The notes beneath the pieces are model-generated. The model did not search any database, was not told the DNA's origin, and worked only from the letters and a program-made list of their open reading frames with translations. This document shows positions 1 to 8,120 of a DNA stretch of 64,000 nt, piece after piece. The translations under genes were made by a program, and so were the position numbers. Position 1 is the first letter of the stretch; each line of letters begins with the position of its first letter. Origin of the DNA: Ponticaulis sp. (GTDB lineage Bacteria > Pseudomonadota > Alphaproteobacteria > Caulobacterales > Hyphomonadaceae). Where the stretch lies: positions 645,960 to 709,959 of the forward strand of contig PBNO01000002.1 in NCBI GenBank assembly GCA_002723155.1. The letters are read 5' to 3'.

Positions 1-118
1 CGATCACGAGAACCGTGACGCAGATACCCAGAACCAGCCAGCCGAGGCTGGTGATAACGCTCATCAGCACGTGCAGTGCCGAAGCGATTGATCCTTTTCC
101 TAAAGCCTTCAGCGGCAT
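1..118 (-). CDS. DUF2975-like membrane protein, C-terminal part cut by the window edge
   Basis: This is the 5' end of a leftward gene that runs off the window. The visible N-terminus reads MPLKALGKGSIASALHVLM and continues into a hydrophobic helix. A short LGxGSxASxLxVL opening followed by membrane helices is typical of DUF2975 proteins, small integral membrane proteins often encoded beside a small XRE regulator. The ATG at 118 has a GGAG about 12 nt upstream. No stop occurs in the available 39 codons. The family call rests on this short N-terminus and is tentative; the function of the family is unknown. Confidence 0.45.
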   Translation of the reverse strand, partial: MPLKALGKGSIASALHVLMSVITSLGWLVLGICVTVLVI

Positions 119-191
119 TGTGTCGTCAGCTCCAGTTGTTCGTTGCAAGGGTGGAGGCCATATGCTCACCACCCTGCCTAAACCGCAACTA

Positions 192-305
192 CTATACGCT
201 CAAGGGCGAAAGTGCGGTGAGGTAACCGGTTAGTACTACCATGGGCGCGCCAAAATAAACCAGCCCGATCATGAGACCCGTTACGCCGGATTTGAGAGTA
301 CGCAT
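192..305 (-). CDS. 37-residue single-helix membrane peptide
   Basis: A small leftward reading frame begins with ATG at 305, preceded by a strong Shine-Dalgarno sequence (GGAAGGAC, 8-9 nt upstream), and ends with TAG. The product starts MRTLKSGVTGLMIGLVYFGA and is almost wholly hydrophobic after a basic N-terminus, as expected for a single-pass inner-membrane peptide. It lies upstream of and codirectional with the DUF2975-like gene, so the two may be cotranscribed from a promoter near 310-450. I do not recognise a family. The good ribosome site and plausible topology are the only evidence that it is expressed. Confidence 0.4.
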   Translation of the reverse strand: MRTLKSGVTGLMIGLVYFGAPMVVLTGYLTALSPLSV

Positions 306-409
306 TTTAAAAAAGTCCTTCCTGCTCTAGTTAGAAAGCCGTTCAACGAACCGTGACACTATGTCGGGAGGAAAGTGGCTCGCCTCGGCTTGTCCATAAA
401 CAATAATGA

Positions 410-449
410 TTTATCGAAAAACAATCAAGTATAAATTTATCGAAAAACA
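410..449. repeat. Two direct copies of TTTATCGAAAAACA, operator-like
   Basis: The 14-base sequence TTTATCGAAAAACA occurs at 410-423 and again at 436-449, start to start 26 bp apart, inside an AT-rich intergenic stretch. It lies between the leftward small-protein/DUF2975 pair and the rightward rdgB gene. Repetition on the same face region of the helix suggests a binding site for a regulator of the leftward pair. This is inference; the regulator is not in the window. Confidence 0.4.
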
Positions 450-478
450 TAAAGTCGATGTGATGAAGGTGTGATCTG

Positions 479-1081
479 ATGACCAGAAAGCTTGCTCCCG
501 GCAACCTGATTGCCGCCACCCACAACTCCGGAAAAGTCAAAGAATTGAAGGCACTATTTGAGCCTTTGGGGTTTCAGGTACGTTCTGCAATCGAACTTGA
601 TCTAGAAGAACCGGAAGAGACCGAAAAAACTTTTGCGGGCAATGCTGCTTTGAAGGCTTTGGCAGCTGCAAGGACCACTGGCGAGCCTGCTTTGTCAGAT
701 GATTCAGGCCTTGAAGTGTTCGCTCTGGATGGTCAGCCAGGCATTTATTCAGCGCGTTGGGCCGGTGAGCCGCGCAGCTTTGCAAATGCCATGAAAAAAG
801 TTCAGACCGCTTTGGAAGAGAAAAACGCTGATGATTATTCAGCGCGATTCGTCTGCGCCCTCGCCATTGGCTGGCCGGATGGCCATACCGAAATCTTTGA
901 AGGCGAAGTTCGCGGCCATCTGGAATTCCCAGCCCGCGGCGATAAAGGCTTCGGCTATGATCCTATTTTCGTCGCTGAAGGCGAAACCATCACGTTCGGC
1001 GAAATGGATCCTGACCGGAAACATGCCATGAGCCATCGCGCTGATGCTTTTGTGAAGCTGAAAGCTGCGCTGGAGATTTAA
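479..1081 (+). CDS. rdgB: RdgB/HAM1 non-canonical purine NTP pyrophosphatase
   Basis: House-cleaning enzyme that hydrolyses ITP, dITP and XTP to monophosphates, keeping deaminated purines out of nucleic acids. The protein is 200 residues, normal for the family. It has the N-terminal nucleotide-binding segment [12 protein letters not shown], the [14 protein letters not shown] motif around residue 75, and the C-terminal [11 protein letters not shown] and SHRADAF motifs. The ATG at 479 gives the expected start, with GAAGG about 10 nt upstream. Its TAA stop overlaps the hemW ATG (TAATG), so the two are translationally coupled. Confidence 0.95.
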   Translation: MTRKLAPGNLIAATHNSGKVKELKALFEPLGFQVRSAIELDLEEPEETEKTFAGNAALKALAAARTTGEPALSDDSGLEVFALDGQPGIYSARWAGEPRSFANAMKKVQTALEEKNADDYSARFVCALAIGWPDGHTEIFEGEVRGHLEFPARGDKGFGYDPIFVAEGETITFGEMDPDRKHAMSHRADAFVKLKAALEI

Positions 1082-2244
1082 TGTCGGGCTCGCCGCGCCT
1101 TCCTGACGAGCTGTTTGGCATATACGTCCACTGGCCGTATTGCGCGAAGATTTGTCCTTATTGCGATTTCAACGTCTATGCAGCGAAATCGCGGAACAAT
1201 TCAGCTCTGGAAGCAGCGATCCTGAAAGATATTGAAGGATATGCGGCCAGCCTGACGGGCCGCACGCTCACATCTTTATACTTTGGCGGTGGTACGCCCT
1301 CTTTGTGTACCCCGTCATTTCTATCCGAGGTGATAGAGACATCCACCGCTCGATTCACGCCGGATGGCGAAATCGAGATCACACTGGAAGCCAATCCCGA
1401 AGACATTACGCCCGACCGCCTGAAAGCGTGGAAGGCCGCGGGCGTAAACCGGCTTTCACTCGGCGTGCAGGCTTTAAATGACGATGCGCTTCGCTTTCTT
1501 GGGCGCAATCACACCAGCGCCGAAGCCCACAAAGCGATTAATGCCGCGCTTCATGTCTTCCCGAACACATCGATTGACCTGATTTATGCGCGGCCGGGCC
1601 AGAGCATTCCTGATTGGCTGGAAGAGCTCGATAGCGCGCTTTCAACGAGCGCGCCGCATTTATCACTCTATGAGCTGACCATCAAAGAGAAGACGGCTTT
1701 TGCCAAACAGGTCGAGCGCGAACAATTCATACCGCTAGGCGAAGATGAGCAGGCGGACCTTTATATAGAGACGCTGAAGCTGACAGCTGAGCGAGGCCTG
1801 CCAGCGTATGAAGTTTCCAATCATGCGCGTTCGGAGGACTATTGGTCGAGGCATAACCTCACCTATTGGCTGAGCGGCGAATGGCTTGGCATTGGCCCCG
1901 GCGCAGAAGGTAAGCTGGAATTACCGGACGGGCGCACGACGACAATCGCTGAGCAACGCGTTCCGGATTATATCAGCGCCGTCGAAAAGCGCGGAACCGG
2001 CTCGGCTGAGTCTTTCTCCCTCACCGGCACTGAAGCGGCTGAAGAAGCGGTCATTCTGGGCCTGCGTTCAAAGCGCGGCGTAGATCGCGCCAGTGTCGAG
2101 GCACGCCTTGGTGCACCGCTGAACGCGCGAAAGCTTGAGAGCTTCAAAGAAAACGGCCAGCTCCTTGAAGAAGCTGGCCGCATATCATTGACCGAAAAAG
2201 GCTGGTTGCTGGCCGATTATATCGCCGGCGAAATCCTGCCCTGA
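1081..2244 (+). CDS. hemW: HemW-like radical SAM heme chaperone
   Basis: Radical SAM family protein formerly annotated as oxygen-independent coproporphyrinogen III oxidase; HemW proteins bind heme and are thought to deliver it to respiratory enzymes. The CX3CX2C cluster motif is visible as CAKICPYC near residue 22, followed by the SAM-binding GGGTPS segment and the HemN C-terminal domain. The length (387 aa) and the position directly after rdgB, a common alphaproteobacterial arrangement, favour HemW over true HemN. It ends 2 bp before the convergent lipoprotein gene. Confidence 0.9.
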   Translation: MSGSPRLPDELFGIYVHWPYCAKICPYCDFNVYAAKSRNNSALEAAILKDIEGYAASLTGRTLTSLYFGGGTPSLCTPSFLSEVIETSTARFTPDGEIEITLEANPEDITPDRLKAWKAAGVNRLSLGVQALNDDALRFLGRNHTSAEAHKAINAALHVFPNTSIDLIYARPGQSIPDWLEELDSALSTSAPHLSLYELTIKEKTAFAKQVEREQFIPLGEDEQADLYIETLKLTAERGLPAYEVSNHARSEDYWSRHNLTYWLSGEWLGIGPGAEGKLELPDGRTTTIAEQRVPDYISAVEKRGTGSAESFSLTGTEAAEEAVILGLRSKRGVDRASVEARLGAPLNARKLESFKENGQLLEEAGRISLTEKGWLLADYIAGEILP

Positions 2245-2246
2245 AC

Positions 2247-3557
2247 CTAGCTGCCACCGATCACGAAACTGTCTGGCGCGTCTTCGACCAGCACCGGACC
2301 GCTCGGGCGGATCGACATGATGGACAGACCGCGCTCGATTGTGCCGTCTTCACGGAAGCGGAAGAGGCCGTTCACACCGCGGAAGCCGTCAGCTTCGAGA
2401 AGCTCATCTTCTGAAACCCGCCCATCTTCAAGGAATGAGATAGACAGCGCTGCCGCGTCATAGCCGAGGCTTGCAAGCGAGGCAGGTTCGCTATTGTAAA
2501 CGCCCTGAAACGCATTGCGAAAATATTCAGTATCCTGCGGATCAGGCATCGCAAAGATGGCATTTTCCAGAACCGGCTCACGCCAGATTTGCGGATCATT
2601 CCAGATGGACGTGCCGATATACTGAAGCTGGCGCAGATTGACTTCATAATAAGGAAGCAACGGAGCGACAGCGCGGAGTTGAACACCATTATCCGGGATC
2701 ATAACCGCAACGCGTTCAACCTCGTCAGGAAGTGAACTCGTGATACGGCCAGCCAGACGGCGCGCCTCGTCCACCGGCGCCTGGTTGTCTGATGCATAAA
2801 ATTCAGACGCGATGACAATGCCGCCGCGACGGGCTGCTTCAAAACGCAGAGCCGTTTCCACGCGGCGCGAATAAGTAGAGGCCGGCCCCATAAAGGCAAA
2901 CTTGCGAATACCCTGAGCCATTGTGTGATCCACAATGCGCGCGACTTCTTCTTCCGGCGGGAAGCTCATCAGATAAGCGCCGCCACCAGCCGCGGACCGG
3001 TCATTCGAAAACGCGATGACAGGAATGTCTGCCGCACGCGCCGTTGTCGCAACCGACTGAACGCTCGTCGCAAACAGCGGACCTATAATGACGTCAGCGC
3101 CTTCATTGATCACTTCAGTGGCTGCAGCAGCAGACTGACGCGCGTCACCGGCAGTGTCCTTCGGGATAATCAGAATGTCTGTGCCAGCCTGATCGAACAG
3201 CGCCATCTCGATAGCGGCAAGAAGGCCTGAGGCTTGCGAACGCACGCCCGCGCGCGAGTGAGAGAAAGGCAAAAGTACGCCTACGCGGCGGATCTCACGG
3301 CCTTCCATGAATTCAGGTGTGAGGAAGAGCCGGGCATCCGGACCGGTTTCTTCAGGCTCTTCCGGCAAAACCTCTTCAGGCTCTTCCGGCAGCCCACCGG
3401 TTGGCGGAGGCGGCGGCTCTGGCTCTGTACGCGGCTGACCTGTAGAGATCGGCGCAGGCGGGCGCGCAGGCGCAGTTGCACAGGATGCCGCAAGCAATCC
3501 CGCCAGAAGCAGGCTTGGCACCACAGAAAACTGCCTTAAAGCTAGAACCGGTTTCAT
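2247..3557 (-). CDS. Penicillin-binding protein activator-like lipoprotein (periplasmic-binding fold)
   Basis: 436-residue envelope protein with an N-terminal signal and lipobox-like LLAASC. A proline/glutamate-rich linker follows (residues ~30-72), then a type-1 periplasmic-binding fold starting RRVGVLLPFSHSRAGVRSQA. Such proteins, LpoA-like in fold, are annotated as penicillin-binding protein activators in alphaproteobacteria and lie divergent to rsmI, as here (43 bp gap). The linker holds a 24-bp tandem repeat encoding EEPEE(V/T)xP units. A branched-chain amino-acid binding protein is the alternative, but no ABC transporter genes are nearby. Activity on peptidoglycan synthases is inferred from context. 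Confidence 0.75.
   Translation of the reverse strand: MKPVLALRQFSVVPSLLLAGLLAASCATAPARPPAPISTGQPRTEPEPPPPPTGGLPEEPEEVLPEEPEETGPDARLFLTPEFMEGREIRRVGVLLPFSHSRAGVRSQASGLLAAIEMALFDQAGTDILIIPKDTAGDARQSAAAATEVINEGADVIIGPLFATSVQSVATTARAADIPVIAFSNDRSAAGGGAYLMSFPPEEEVARIVDHTMAQGIRKFAFMGPASTYSRRVETALRFEAARRGGIVIASEFYASDNQAPVDEARRLAGRITSSLPDEVERVAVMIPDNGVQLRAVAPLLPYYEVNLRQLQYIGTSIWNDPQIWREPVLENAIFAMPDPQDTEYFRNAFQGVYNSEPASLASLGYDAAALSISFLEDGRVSEDELLEADGFRGVNGLFRFREDGTIERGLSIMSIRPSGPVLVEDAPDSFVIGGS
3349..3391 (-). repeat. In-frame 24-bp tandem repeat in the lipoprotein linker
   Basis: TCTTCAGGCTCTTCCGGCA is present at 3349-3367 and again at 3373-3391, a period of exactly eight codons. It encodes the repeated acidic, proline-containing linker of the lipoprotein, which would let linker length vary by slippage without breaking the frame. 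Confidence 0.7.
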
Positions 3558-3600
3558 CGTCTACTCTCCCAGGTCCCCGAAGATCGGACCGTCATACCTT

Positions 3601-4506
3601 ATGGACGCTATCGAGGTAATGCCCGTGACACAACTTATTCGCTCAGTCGATTTGTCATCGGCTTTGTATGTGGTGGCAACACCAATTGGCAATCTCCGGG
3701 ACATAACTTTACGCGCGCTCGATACGCTTACCGCCGTGGATGTGATTTACGCAGAAGACACCCGCCAGACACGGCGTCTGCTGGATGCTTATGGAATTAA
3801 AACCACCCTACGCACCTACCATGACCATAATGGGGCGCAGATGCGGCCTGTTATTATTGAAGCGCTGGAAAAAGGCGAACGCCTCGCACTCGTTTCGGAT
3901 GCTGGTACGCCCCTCATTTCAGATCCGGGCTTTAAGCTGGTCCGCGATGTACGTGAGGCAGGCTTTGATGTCGTCCCTATTCCTGGCCCATCCGCTCTGA
4001 CTGCGGCGCTCAGCGCAGGTGGTCTACCCACCGACACTTTCACCTTTGCCGGCTTTCTGCCGGTCAAAGCCGGTCAGCGTCTGGAGCGCCTGAAATCCTT
4101 CGCGGACCAGAAAACCACTTTGGTGCTCTATGAAAGCGGCAACCGGCTCGATGACACGGTTGAGGCGATCATTGAGGTATTTGGCGCCGAAACCGAGCTC
4201 GTCATGGCGCGCGAGCTGACCAAAATGTTCGAAACCATCATCCATTCAGAGGCCGGTGCCTTTCTCAGCCAGCTCAAAGAAGATGGCCCGCCTAAAGGTG
4301 AGATCGTGCTCATGGCGTCGCTCACCGGTGAGGGGCAGGTTGAGGTCAGCGAAGAAGATATCGACGCTTATCTGATCAACCGTATGGCCAATCTTGGTGC
4401 CAAAGGCGCCGCCGCTGAAGCGTCAAAAAAGTTTGATCGCCCGAAGCGGGAACTTTACGCCCGCGCCGTATCCCTTCAGGACAAAGCCCGCGGTGATAAG
4501 GGATAA
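3601..4506 (+). CDS. rsmI: 16S rRNA (cytidine1402-2'-O)-methyltransferase
   Basis: RsmI methylates the ribose of C1402 in the 16S rRNA decoding centre using SAM. The tetrapyrrole-methylase fold begins with the diagnostic ALYVVATPIGNLRDITLRAL and continues with AEDTRQTRRLL, the SDAGTPLISDPG loop and PIPGPSA. The homologous region begins near residue 20, so the ATG at 3619 (MPVTQLIRS) is an alternative to 3601. The stop overlaps the yraN start (TAATG), forming the usual rsmI-yraN pair divergent from the lipoprotein gene. Confidence 0.93.
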   Translation: MDAIEVMPVTQLIRSVDLSSALYVVATPIGNLRDITLRALDTLTAVDVIYAEDTRQTRRLLDAYGIKTTLRTYHDHNGAQMRPVIIEALEKGERLALVSDAGTPLISDPGFKLVRDVREAGFDVVPIPGPSALTAALSAGGLPTDTFTFAGFLPVKAGQRLERLKSFADQKTTLVLYESGNRLDDTVEAIIEVFGAETELVMARELTKMFETIIHSEAGAFLSQLKEDGPPKGEIVLMASLTGEGQVEVSEEDIDAYLINRMANLGAKGAAAEASKKFDRPKRELYARAVSLQDKARGDKG

Positions 4507-4889
4507 TGACGCAGAATAAGAGGCAGAAAGCAGAAGCTGCAGGCCGCTGGGCCGAACGCTATGCCTGCCTCATACTCGCGCTGAAGGGCTATAAAATCCT
4601 CGCAACTCGGCAGAAGCTATCTTCCGGAGAGCTCGACATCATTTGCCTCAAGGGCGGTCTTGTCGTCATTATAGAAGTGAAGAAGCGCGCCCGTCTCAAT
4701 GATGCAAAAGACGCCGTCTCCATGAAAAACTGGGTGAGAATTGGCCGCGCCGCAGACCTCTGGCTGTCTCGCCATGGCGATCTTTACAATGCAGACCGGC
4801 GCTATGATCTGTTCGCAATCGCGACCAGTTTAACCTTTTGCCACATTCGCGACGCATGGAGACCCGATTTTCCCCTAACTCATGGTTAA
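4506..4889 (+). CDS. yraN: YraN/UPF0102 nuclease-like protein
   Basis: Small (127 aa) member of UPF0102, a restriction-endonuclease-like fold family linked to DNA processing; the precise role is not established. The fold signature is visible: AERYACLILALKGYKIL, then GELDIICLKGG and IIEVKKRARL, providing the acidic and E-x-K residues of a PD-(D/E)xK core. It is translationally coupled to rsmI. Its stop codon forms part of a CtrA-like site that lies upstream of the next gene. Confidence 0.85.
   Translation: MTQNKRQKAEAAGRWAERYACLILALKGYKILATRQKLSSGELDIICLKGGLVVIIEVKKRARLNDAKDAVSMKNWVRIGRAADLWLSRHGDLYNADRRYDLFAIATSLTFCHIRDAWRPDFPLTHG
4875..4889. promoter_or_regulatory. CtrA-like binding site before the BON lipoprotein gene
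   Basis: CTAACTCATGGTTAA on the + strand reads TTAACCATGAGTTAG on the other, i.e. TTAA-N7-TTAG with the preferred TTAACCAT half-site of the cell-cycle regulator CtrA. One base departs from the TTAA-N7-TTAA consensus. It sits 43 bp before the next ATG and overlaps the yraN stop. Regulation by CtrA is inferred from the match only. Confidence 0.45.
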
Positions 4890-4932
4890 GAGACAATGAG
4901 TAAATTGGGTTAGATTACTCAGGGAGACACAC

Positions 4933-5592
4933 ATGTCCGTTCGCGCCTTTCTACTGGTTGCCTGCATACTGCCGCTCAGCGGATGTGTTGCGGGTGTTGT
5001 TGGCGCAGCAGGCGCTGTGAGTGTCGCCGCTGTTCAGGACCGCACGCTCGGTCAGAGCCTGGACGATGCCAACGCCTCCAACGAGTTGAAAGCCCGGCTT
5101 CTGGCCGCTGGCCCGCGTCGTTATAACGAAGTCGATGTCGAAGTCGCCGGACGCGTTGCGCTTCTGACCGGCCGCGTTGAAACGATGGAAGAGCGCATGG
5201 AGGTCGAGCGCATCGCCTGGACAGTCGGTCTGATTGAAGATGTCGCCAACGAAATTCAGGTCCGTGAAGCTGGCGGTGTACGCCAGAACCTCAATGATGA
5301 ATGGATTACGGCGCGCGTCCGCACACGTCTCTTCACCGATCAGGAAGTCAAAAGCGTCAACATCAATATCGAAACCTATGATGGCGTCGTTTATCTGATG
5401 GGCATTGCGCGGTCTTCTGACGAACTGCGCCAGATCGCAGAACATGCGAGCGTTGTGAATGGCGTGCGTGAAGTGGTTTCTTACATCCAGATCCGCGAAC
5501 CAAATTCTGCCAGCCCGAACCGGGAGCAGAATTCTGGCAATAATGATCGATACGATCCCGATTCCGGACTTCTCGGCGGACCGTCCAGCTAA
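4933..5592 (+). CDS. Twin BON-domain envelope lipoprotein (DolP/OsmY-like)
   Basis: 219-residue lipoprotein with the lipobox LPLSGC placing the acylated Cys at residue 18. Two BON domains follow (about residues 45-110 and 120-190); BON domains bind phospholipid and act at the outer membrane. The second contains the typical VxxxVxTxLF..(x)nVxGVxxVxS pattern (RVRTRLFTDQEVKSVN ... VNGVREVVSYI). In architecture it matches DolP, which in E. coli also lies close to the rsmI-yraN region, so the neighbourhood supports the call. A GGGAGA ribosome site lies 8-13 nt before the ATG. The C-terminal tail is asparagine/serine rich. Confidence 0.85.
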   Translation: MSVRAFLLVACILPLSGCVAGVVGAAGAVSVAAVQDRTLGQSLDDANASNELKARLLAAGPRRYNEVDVEVAGRVALLTGRVETMEERMEVERIAWTVGLIEDVANEIQVREAGGVRQNLNDEWITARVRTRLFTDQEVKSVNINIETYDGVVYLMGIARSSDELRQIAEHASVVNGVREVVSYIQIREPNSASPNREQNSGNNDRYDPDSGLLGGPSS

Positions 5593-5662
5593 CAGACCTT
5601 CGCGCCGTTTATCGACTACGCCGGCGCGCCAATAGTGAATAACAACGCACCTGACAGATAAT

Positions 5663-5704
5663 CTCACTATGAAGTGAGCCCCCTACTCTGGTGAATTGCC
5701 AGAG
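5663..5704 (+). other. Two adjacent stem-loops in the leader of gshB
   Basis: CTCACT-ATGA-AGTGAG (5663-5678) and CTCTGG-TGAATTG-CCAGAG (5686-5704) are both perfect 6-bp inverted repeats, 7 bp apart, within the 150-bp gap before gshB. Neither has a T-tract, so neither looks like a normal terminator. The second ends just before the upstream ATG at 5713. They may stabilise or control the gshB transcript. Confidence 0.4.
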
Positions 5705-5742
5705 AAATACATATGTCTGTCGGCAGTTATGGAGACGCACCT

Positions 5743-6696
5743 ATGAGCCTCAGAATTGCCATTCAGATGGACCCGATGGAAACCGTGGATATCAATGCGG
5801 ATACCACTTTTGCCATGGCTGAGGCCGCAGAAAGCAGAGGTTATCAGGTCTGGACCTATCATCCGAACGACCTCTCCTGCCTTGATGGTCGGCTATACGC
5901 CAAGGCGCGCCGCACGAAAGTCCAGCGCGTTCCCGGAACGCCAGCTCTGTTTGAGGACTATGTGCGCCTCGATCTTGAGGATGATGTTGACGTGGTTCTC
6001 ATGCGTCAGGACCCGCCTTTCGACATGGCCTATATTACCGCGGCCCATCTTCTTGAACTTCTCAAAGGCAAGACGCTCGTTCTGAACGACCCTGAATGGG
6101 TTCGCTCATCGCCTGAAAAACTCTTCCCGCTTCTGTTCCCGGGCCTGCTGCCGGAAACGCTGATCACCCGTAATCCAGACGAAATCGCAGCCTTCCGCGA
6201 AAAGCATGGCGATGTGATCATGAAGCCGCTCTACGGAAATGGCGGCGCGGGCGTTTTCAAAGTGAGTGCGAAGGATTCCAATTATGGCTCCCTTCTGGAG
6301 ATGTTCACTGAGCGCAACCGCGAACCTTTCATCGTTCAGGCCTTCCTGAAGGACGTGTCAAAAGGTGATAAGCGCGTCATTCTGATTGACGGTGAGCCAG
6401 CTGGCGCGATCAACCGTGTGCCAAAAGAAGGCGAAGCCCGTTCCAACCTTCACGTTGGTGGCACGGCGCATCCGGTGGACCTCACTGAAACCGACCTTGA
6501 AATCTGCCGCCGCATCGGACCGGCGCTCAAAGAGCGCGGACTTGTGCTCGTCGGCATTGATGTCATTGGTGACAAACTGACCGAGATCAACGTTACCTCT
6601 CCGACAGGTGTTCAGGAGATGAAGCGGTTCACTGGCATTGATGCCGCGCAGCTCTTCTGGGATGCGGTGGATCGCAGGCTTCAGTCGACCAGATAA
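5743..6696 (+). CDS. gshB: Glutathione synthetase
   Basis: ATP-grasp enzyme joining gamma-glutamylcysteine and glycine to make glutathione in the cytosol. The start LRIAIQMDPMETVDINADTT, the ATP-grasp segments VIMKPLYGNGGAGVFKV and VQAFLKDVSKGDKRVILIDG, and the terminal EINVTSPTGVQEM are all characteristic. I chose ATG 5743 (318 aa) because GGAGA lies 7 nt upstream and homology begins at once; an upstream ATG at 5713 would add ten unrelated residues. The 3' end overlaps the convergent tadG gene by 16 bp. Confidence 0.93.
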   Translation: MSLRIAIQMDPMETVDINADTTFAMAEAAESRGYQVWTYHPNDLSCLDGRLYAKARRTKVQRVPGTPALFEDYVRLDLEDDVDVVLMRQDPPFDMAYITAAHLLELLKGKTLVLNDPEWVRSSPEKLFPLLFPGLLPETLITRNPDEIAAFREKHGDVIMKPLYGNGGAGVFKVSAKDSNYGSLLEMFTERNREPFIVQAFLKDVSKGDKRVILIDGEPAGAINRVPKEGEARSNLHVGGTAHPVDLTETDLEICRRIGPALKERGLVLVGIDVIGDKLTEINVTSPTGVQEMKRFTGIDAAQLFWDAVDRRLQSTR

Positions 6697-8120
6697 GGCA
6701 GACGGCAGCTGGCATCGGTCACACGCAGGTCAGCTTCGCCAACATATATGCCCAGCTCTTCCAGAATATCGTTCACCAGAATGACCAATGGACGATAAAG
6801 AAGCGGCGTGCGGTTGAGATTGACGCCAAGTCCGGAGGACACCGTCTTCGTGGTACCCGCTTCGATTTCAGCTGCGGAAAACTCCACCTCGACAGTGCCG
6901 CCACCTGACAGGTCTAACGTAATATCCCTGAGATTTAACGGATTGAGCGTCAGGGTGGTCGGCGAGGTTTCCGCCTCCACGGTCACGGTCTGCACATTTC
7001 TTCGCGCATCACATTGAACGTCAGTTATACGTGCTGAGGCCGAGCCCAGTTGCAAAGACGTATTGAGCAGGTTCAGCCTGCTTCCAATATCGAGTTCGAT
7101 ATCGATCTGGCTGGACTCCATCTCGTCAAAACCGTCAGCGCCATGGTCCCAGTGAAGAAAGCGGCCCGGATCACCGATATCAACACGCGCAGCAACGGCA
7201 TCACCCAGAACCTCCAGGTCCGCTTCAGCCTGACTTTCACCGTTTGCCAGTGCAGCGGAGGCAAAAAGCAATTCGCCTGCTGAAATCATGAAGGCACGCG
7301 TGGCTGGAAGCTCTCCAATATCCAGTCCACCCGAACGGCCAAGGTCCAGAATCTCGCTCAGCACAAGTGTTCGTCTTGCCGCGCGCCCTGGAGGCTGCAG
7401 GTTGAACGGCAGCGTTGCCGATAAATCAGAATCCCTGATGGCCGATGTCACATCGCCCAGCGTTATTTCCGCGCCGAGAACCTCATTATAAGTGAGCGCA
7501 TCAAGATCGAGATCAGTACTTATGATTTCCAGCGCCTGAAAAATATCAAGTTCGATATCCAGAAGCTGCTCATAATCGGCAACCGTAATCCGGCCATTAT
7601 ATCCGACGAGCGAATCCAGAAGCGCGGCAGGCAGACCGCCCTCAAGACGCAGAAGCCGTGACCCCATCCAGAGTGACGCGCTCCGTCTGAGCGTGGCGGT
7701 AGAATGAACACTCAGCGAATTATCATTCTGGACGGCGCCGCCCATAATGCGTTCTTCAATCGGGAAGGTGATCTCTACCCGAACGGCATTCCAGTTTACT
7801 TCGGATTCTTCAAATCTCTGATCATGAGGAATTGTTTCGTCCTCGCGATAAATGCCCGTGATGAGGCGCGCTTCAACGCCCTCATCATCAAATCCCTGAA
7901 GGTCGAGATGCGCCTGCAGCGCCGACACTTGAGGGTTGGCGCTTTCAGCCAGCCTGAGCGCAGCCACATCCGACGCAGACTGGTATTTCCGCTTGTCCAG
8001 ATAGGCGAGGCCAAGATTGGCCCCGACTGCAACAAGAACGCAAATAGCGCCCAGAAAGAGCGCTGTCAGGATGAGGGATGTTCCCCTTGTATCTCGCGAA
8101 AACTCCCGGAATGGCCTCAT
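6681..8120 (-). CDS. TadG-like pilus-associated secreted/anchored protein
   Basis: 479 residues with one N-terminal membrane helix in the context RDTRGTSLILTALFLGAICV, the pseudopilin-like signal of TadE/TadG proteins. A long extracytoplasmic region follows that lacks the von Willebrand domain of larger TadG proteins. It overlaps the upstream tadE-like gene by ATGA, so the pair is translationally coupled. No other tad/flp genes (pilin, prepilin peptidase, secretin, ATPase) are in the window. Assembly at the envelope is inferred from the family. Confidence 0.7.
   Translation of the reverse strand: MRPFREFSRDTRGTSLILTALFLGAICVLVAVGANLGLAYLDKRKYQSASDVAALRLAESANPQVSALQAHLDLQGFDDEGVEARLITGIYREDETIPHDQRFEESEVNWNAVRVEITFPIEERIMGGAVQNDNSLSVHSTATLRRSASLWMGSRLLRLEGGLPAALLDSLVGYNGRITVADYEQLLDIELDIFQALEIISTDLDLDALTYNEVLGAEITLGDVTSAIRDSDLSATLPFNLQPPGRAARRTLVLSEILDLGRSGGLDIGELPATRAFMISAGELLFASAALANGESQAEADLEVLGDAVAARVDIGDPGRFLHWDHGADGFDEMESSQIDIELDIGSRLNLLNTSLQLGSASARITDVQCDARRNVQTVTVEAETSPTTLTLNPLNLRDITLDLSGGGTVEVEFSAAEIEAGTTKTVSSGLGVNLNRTPLLYRPLVILVNDILEELGIYVGEADLRVTDASCRLPYLVD

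Noticed and set aside
15..233. Rightward 72-codon frame at the left edge
   Set aside because: It lies opposite the DUF2975-like fragment and small peptide, has no ribosome site and encodes a low-complexity, non-family sequence.
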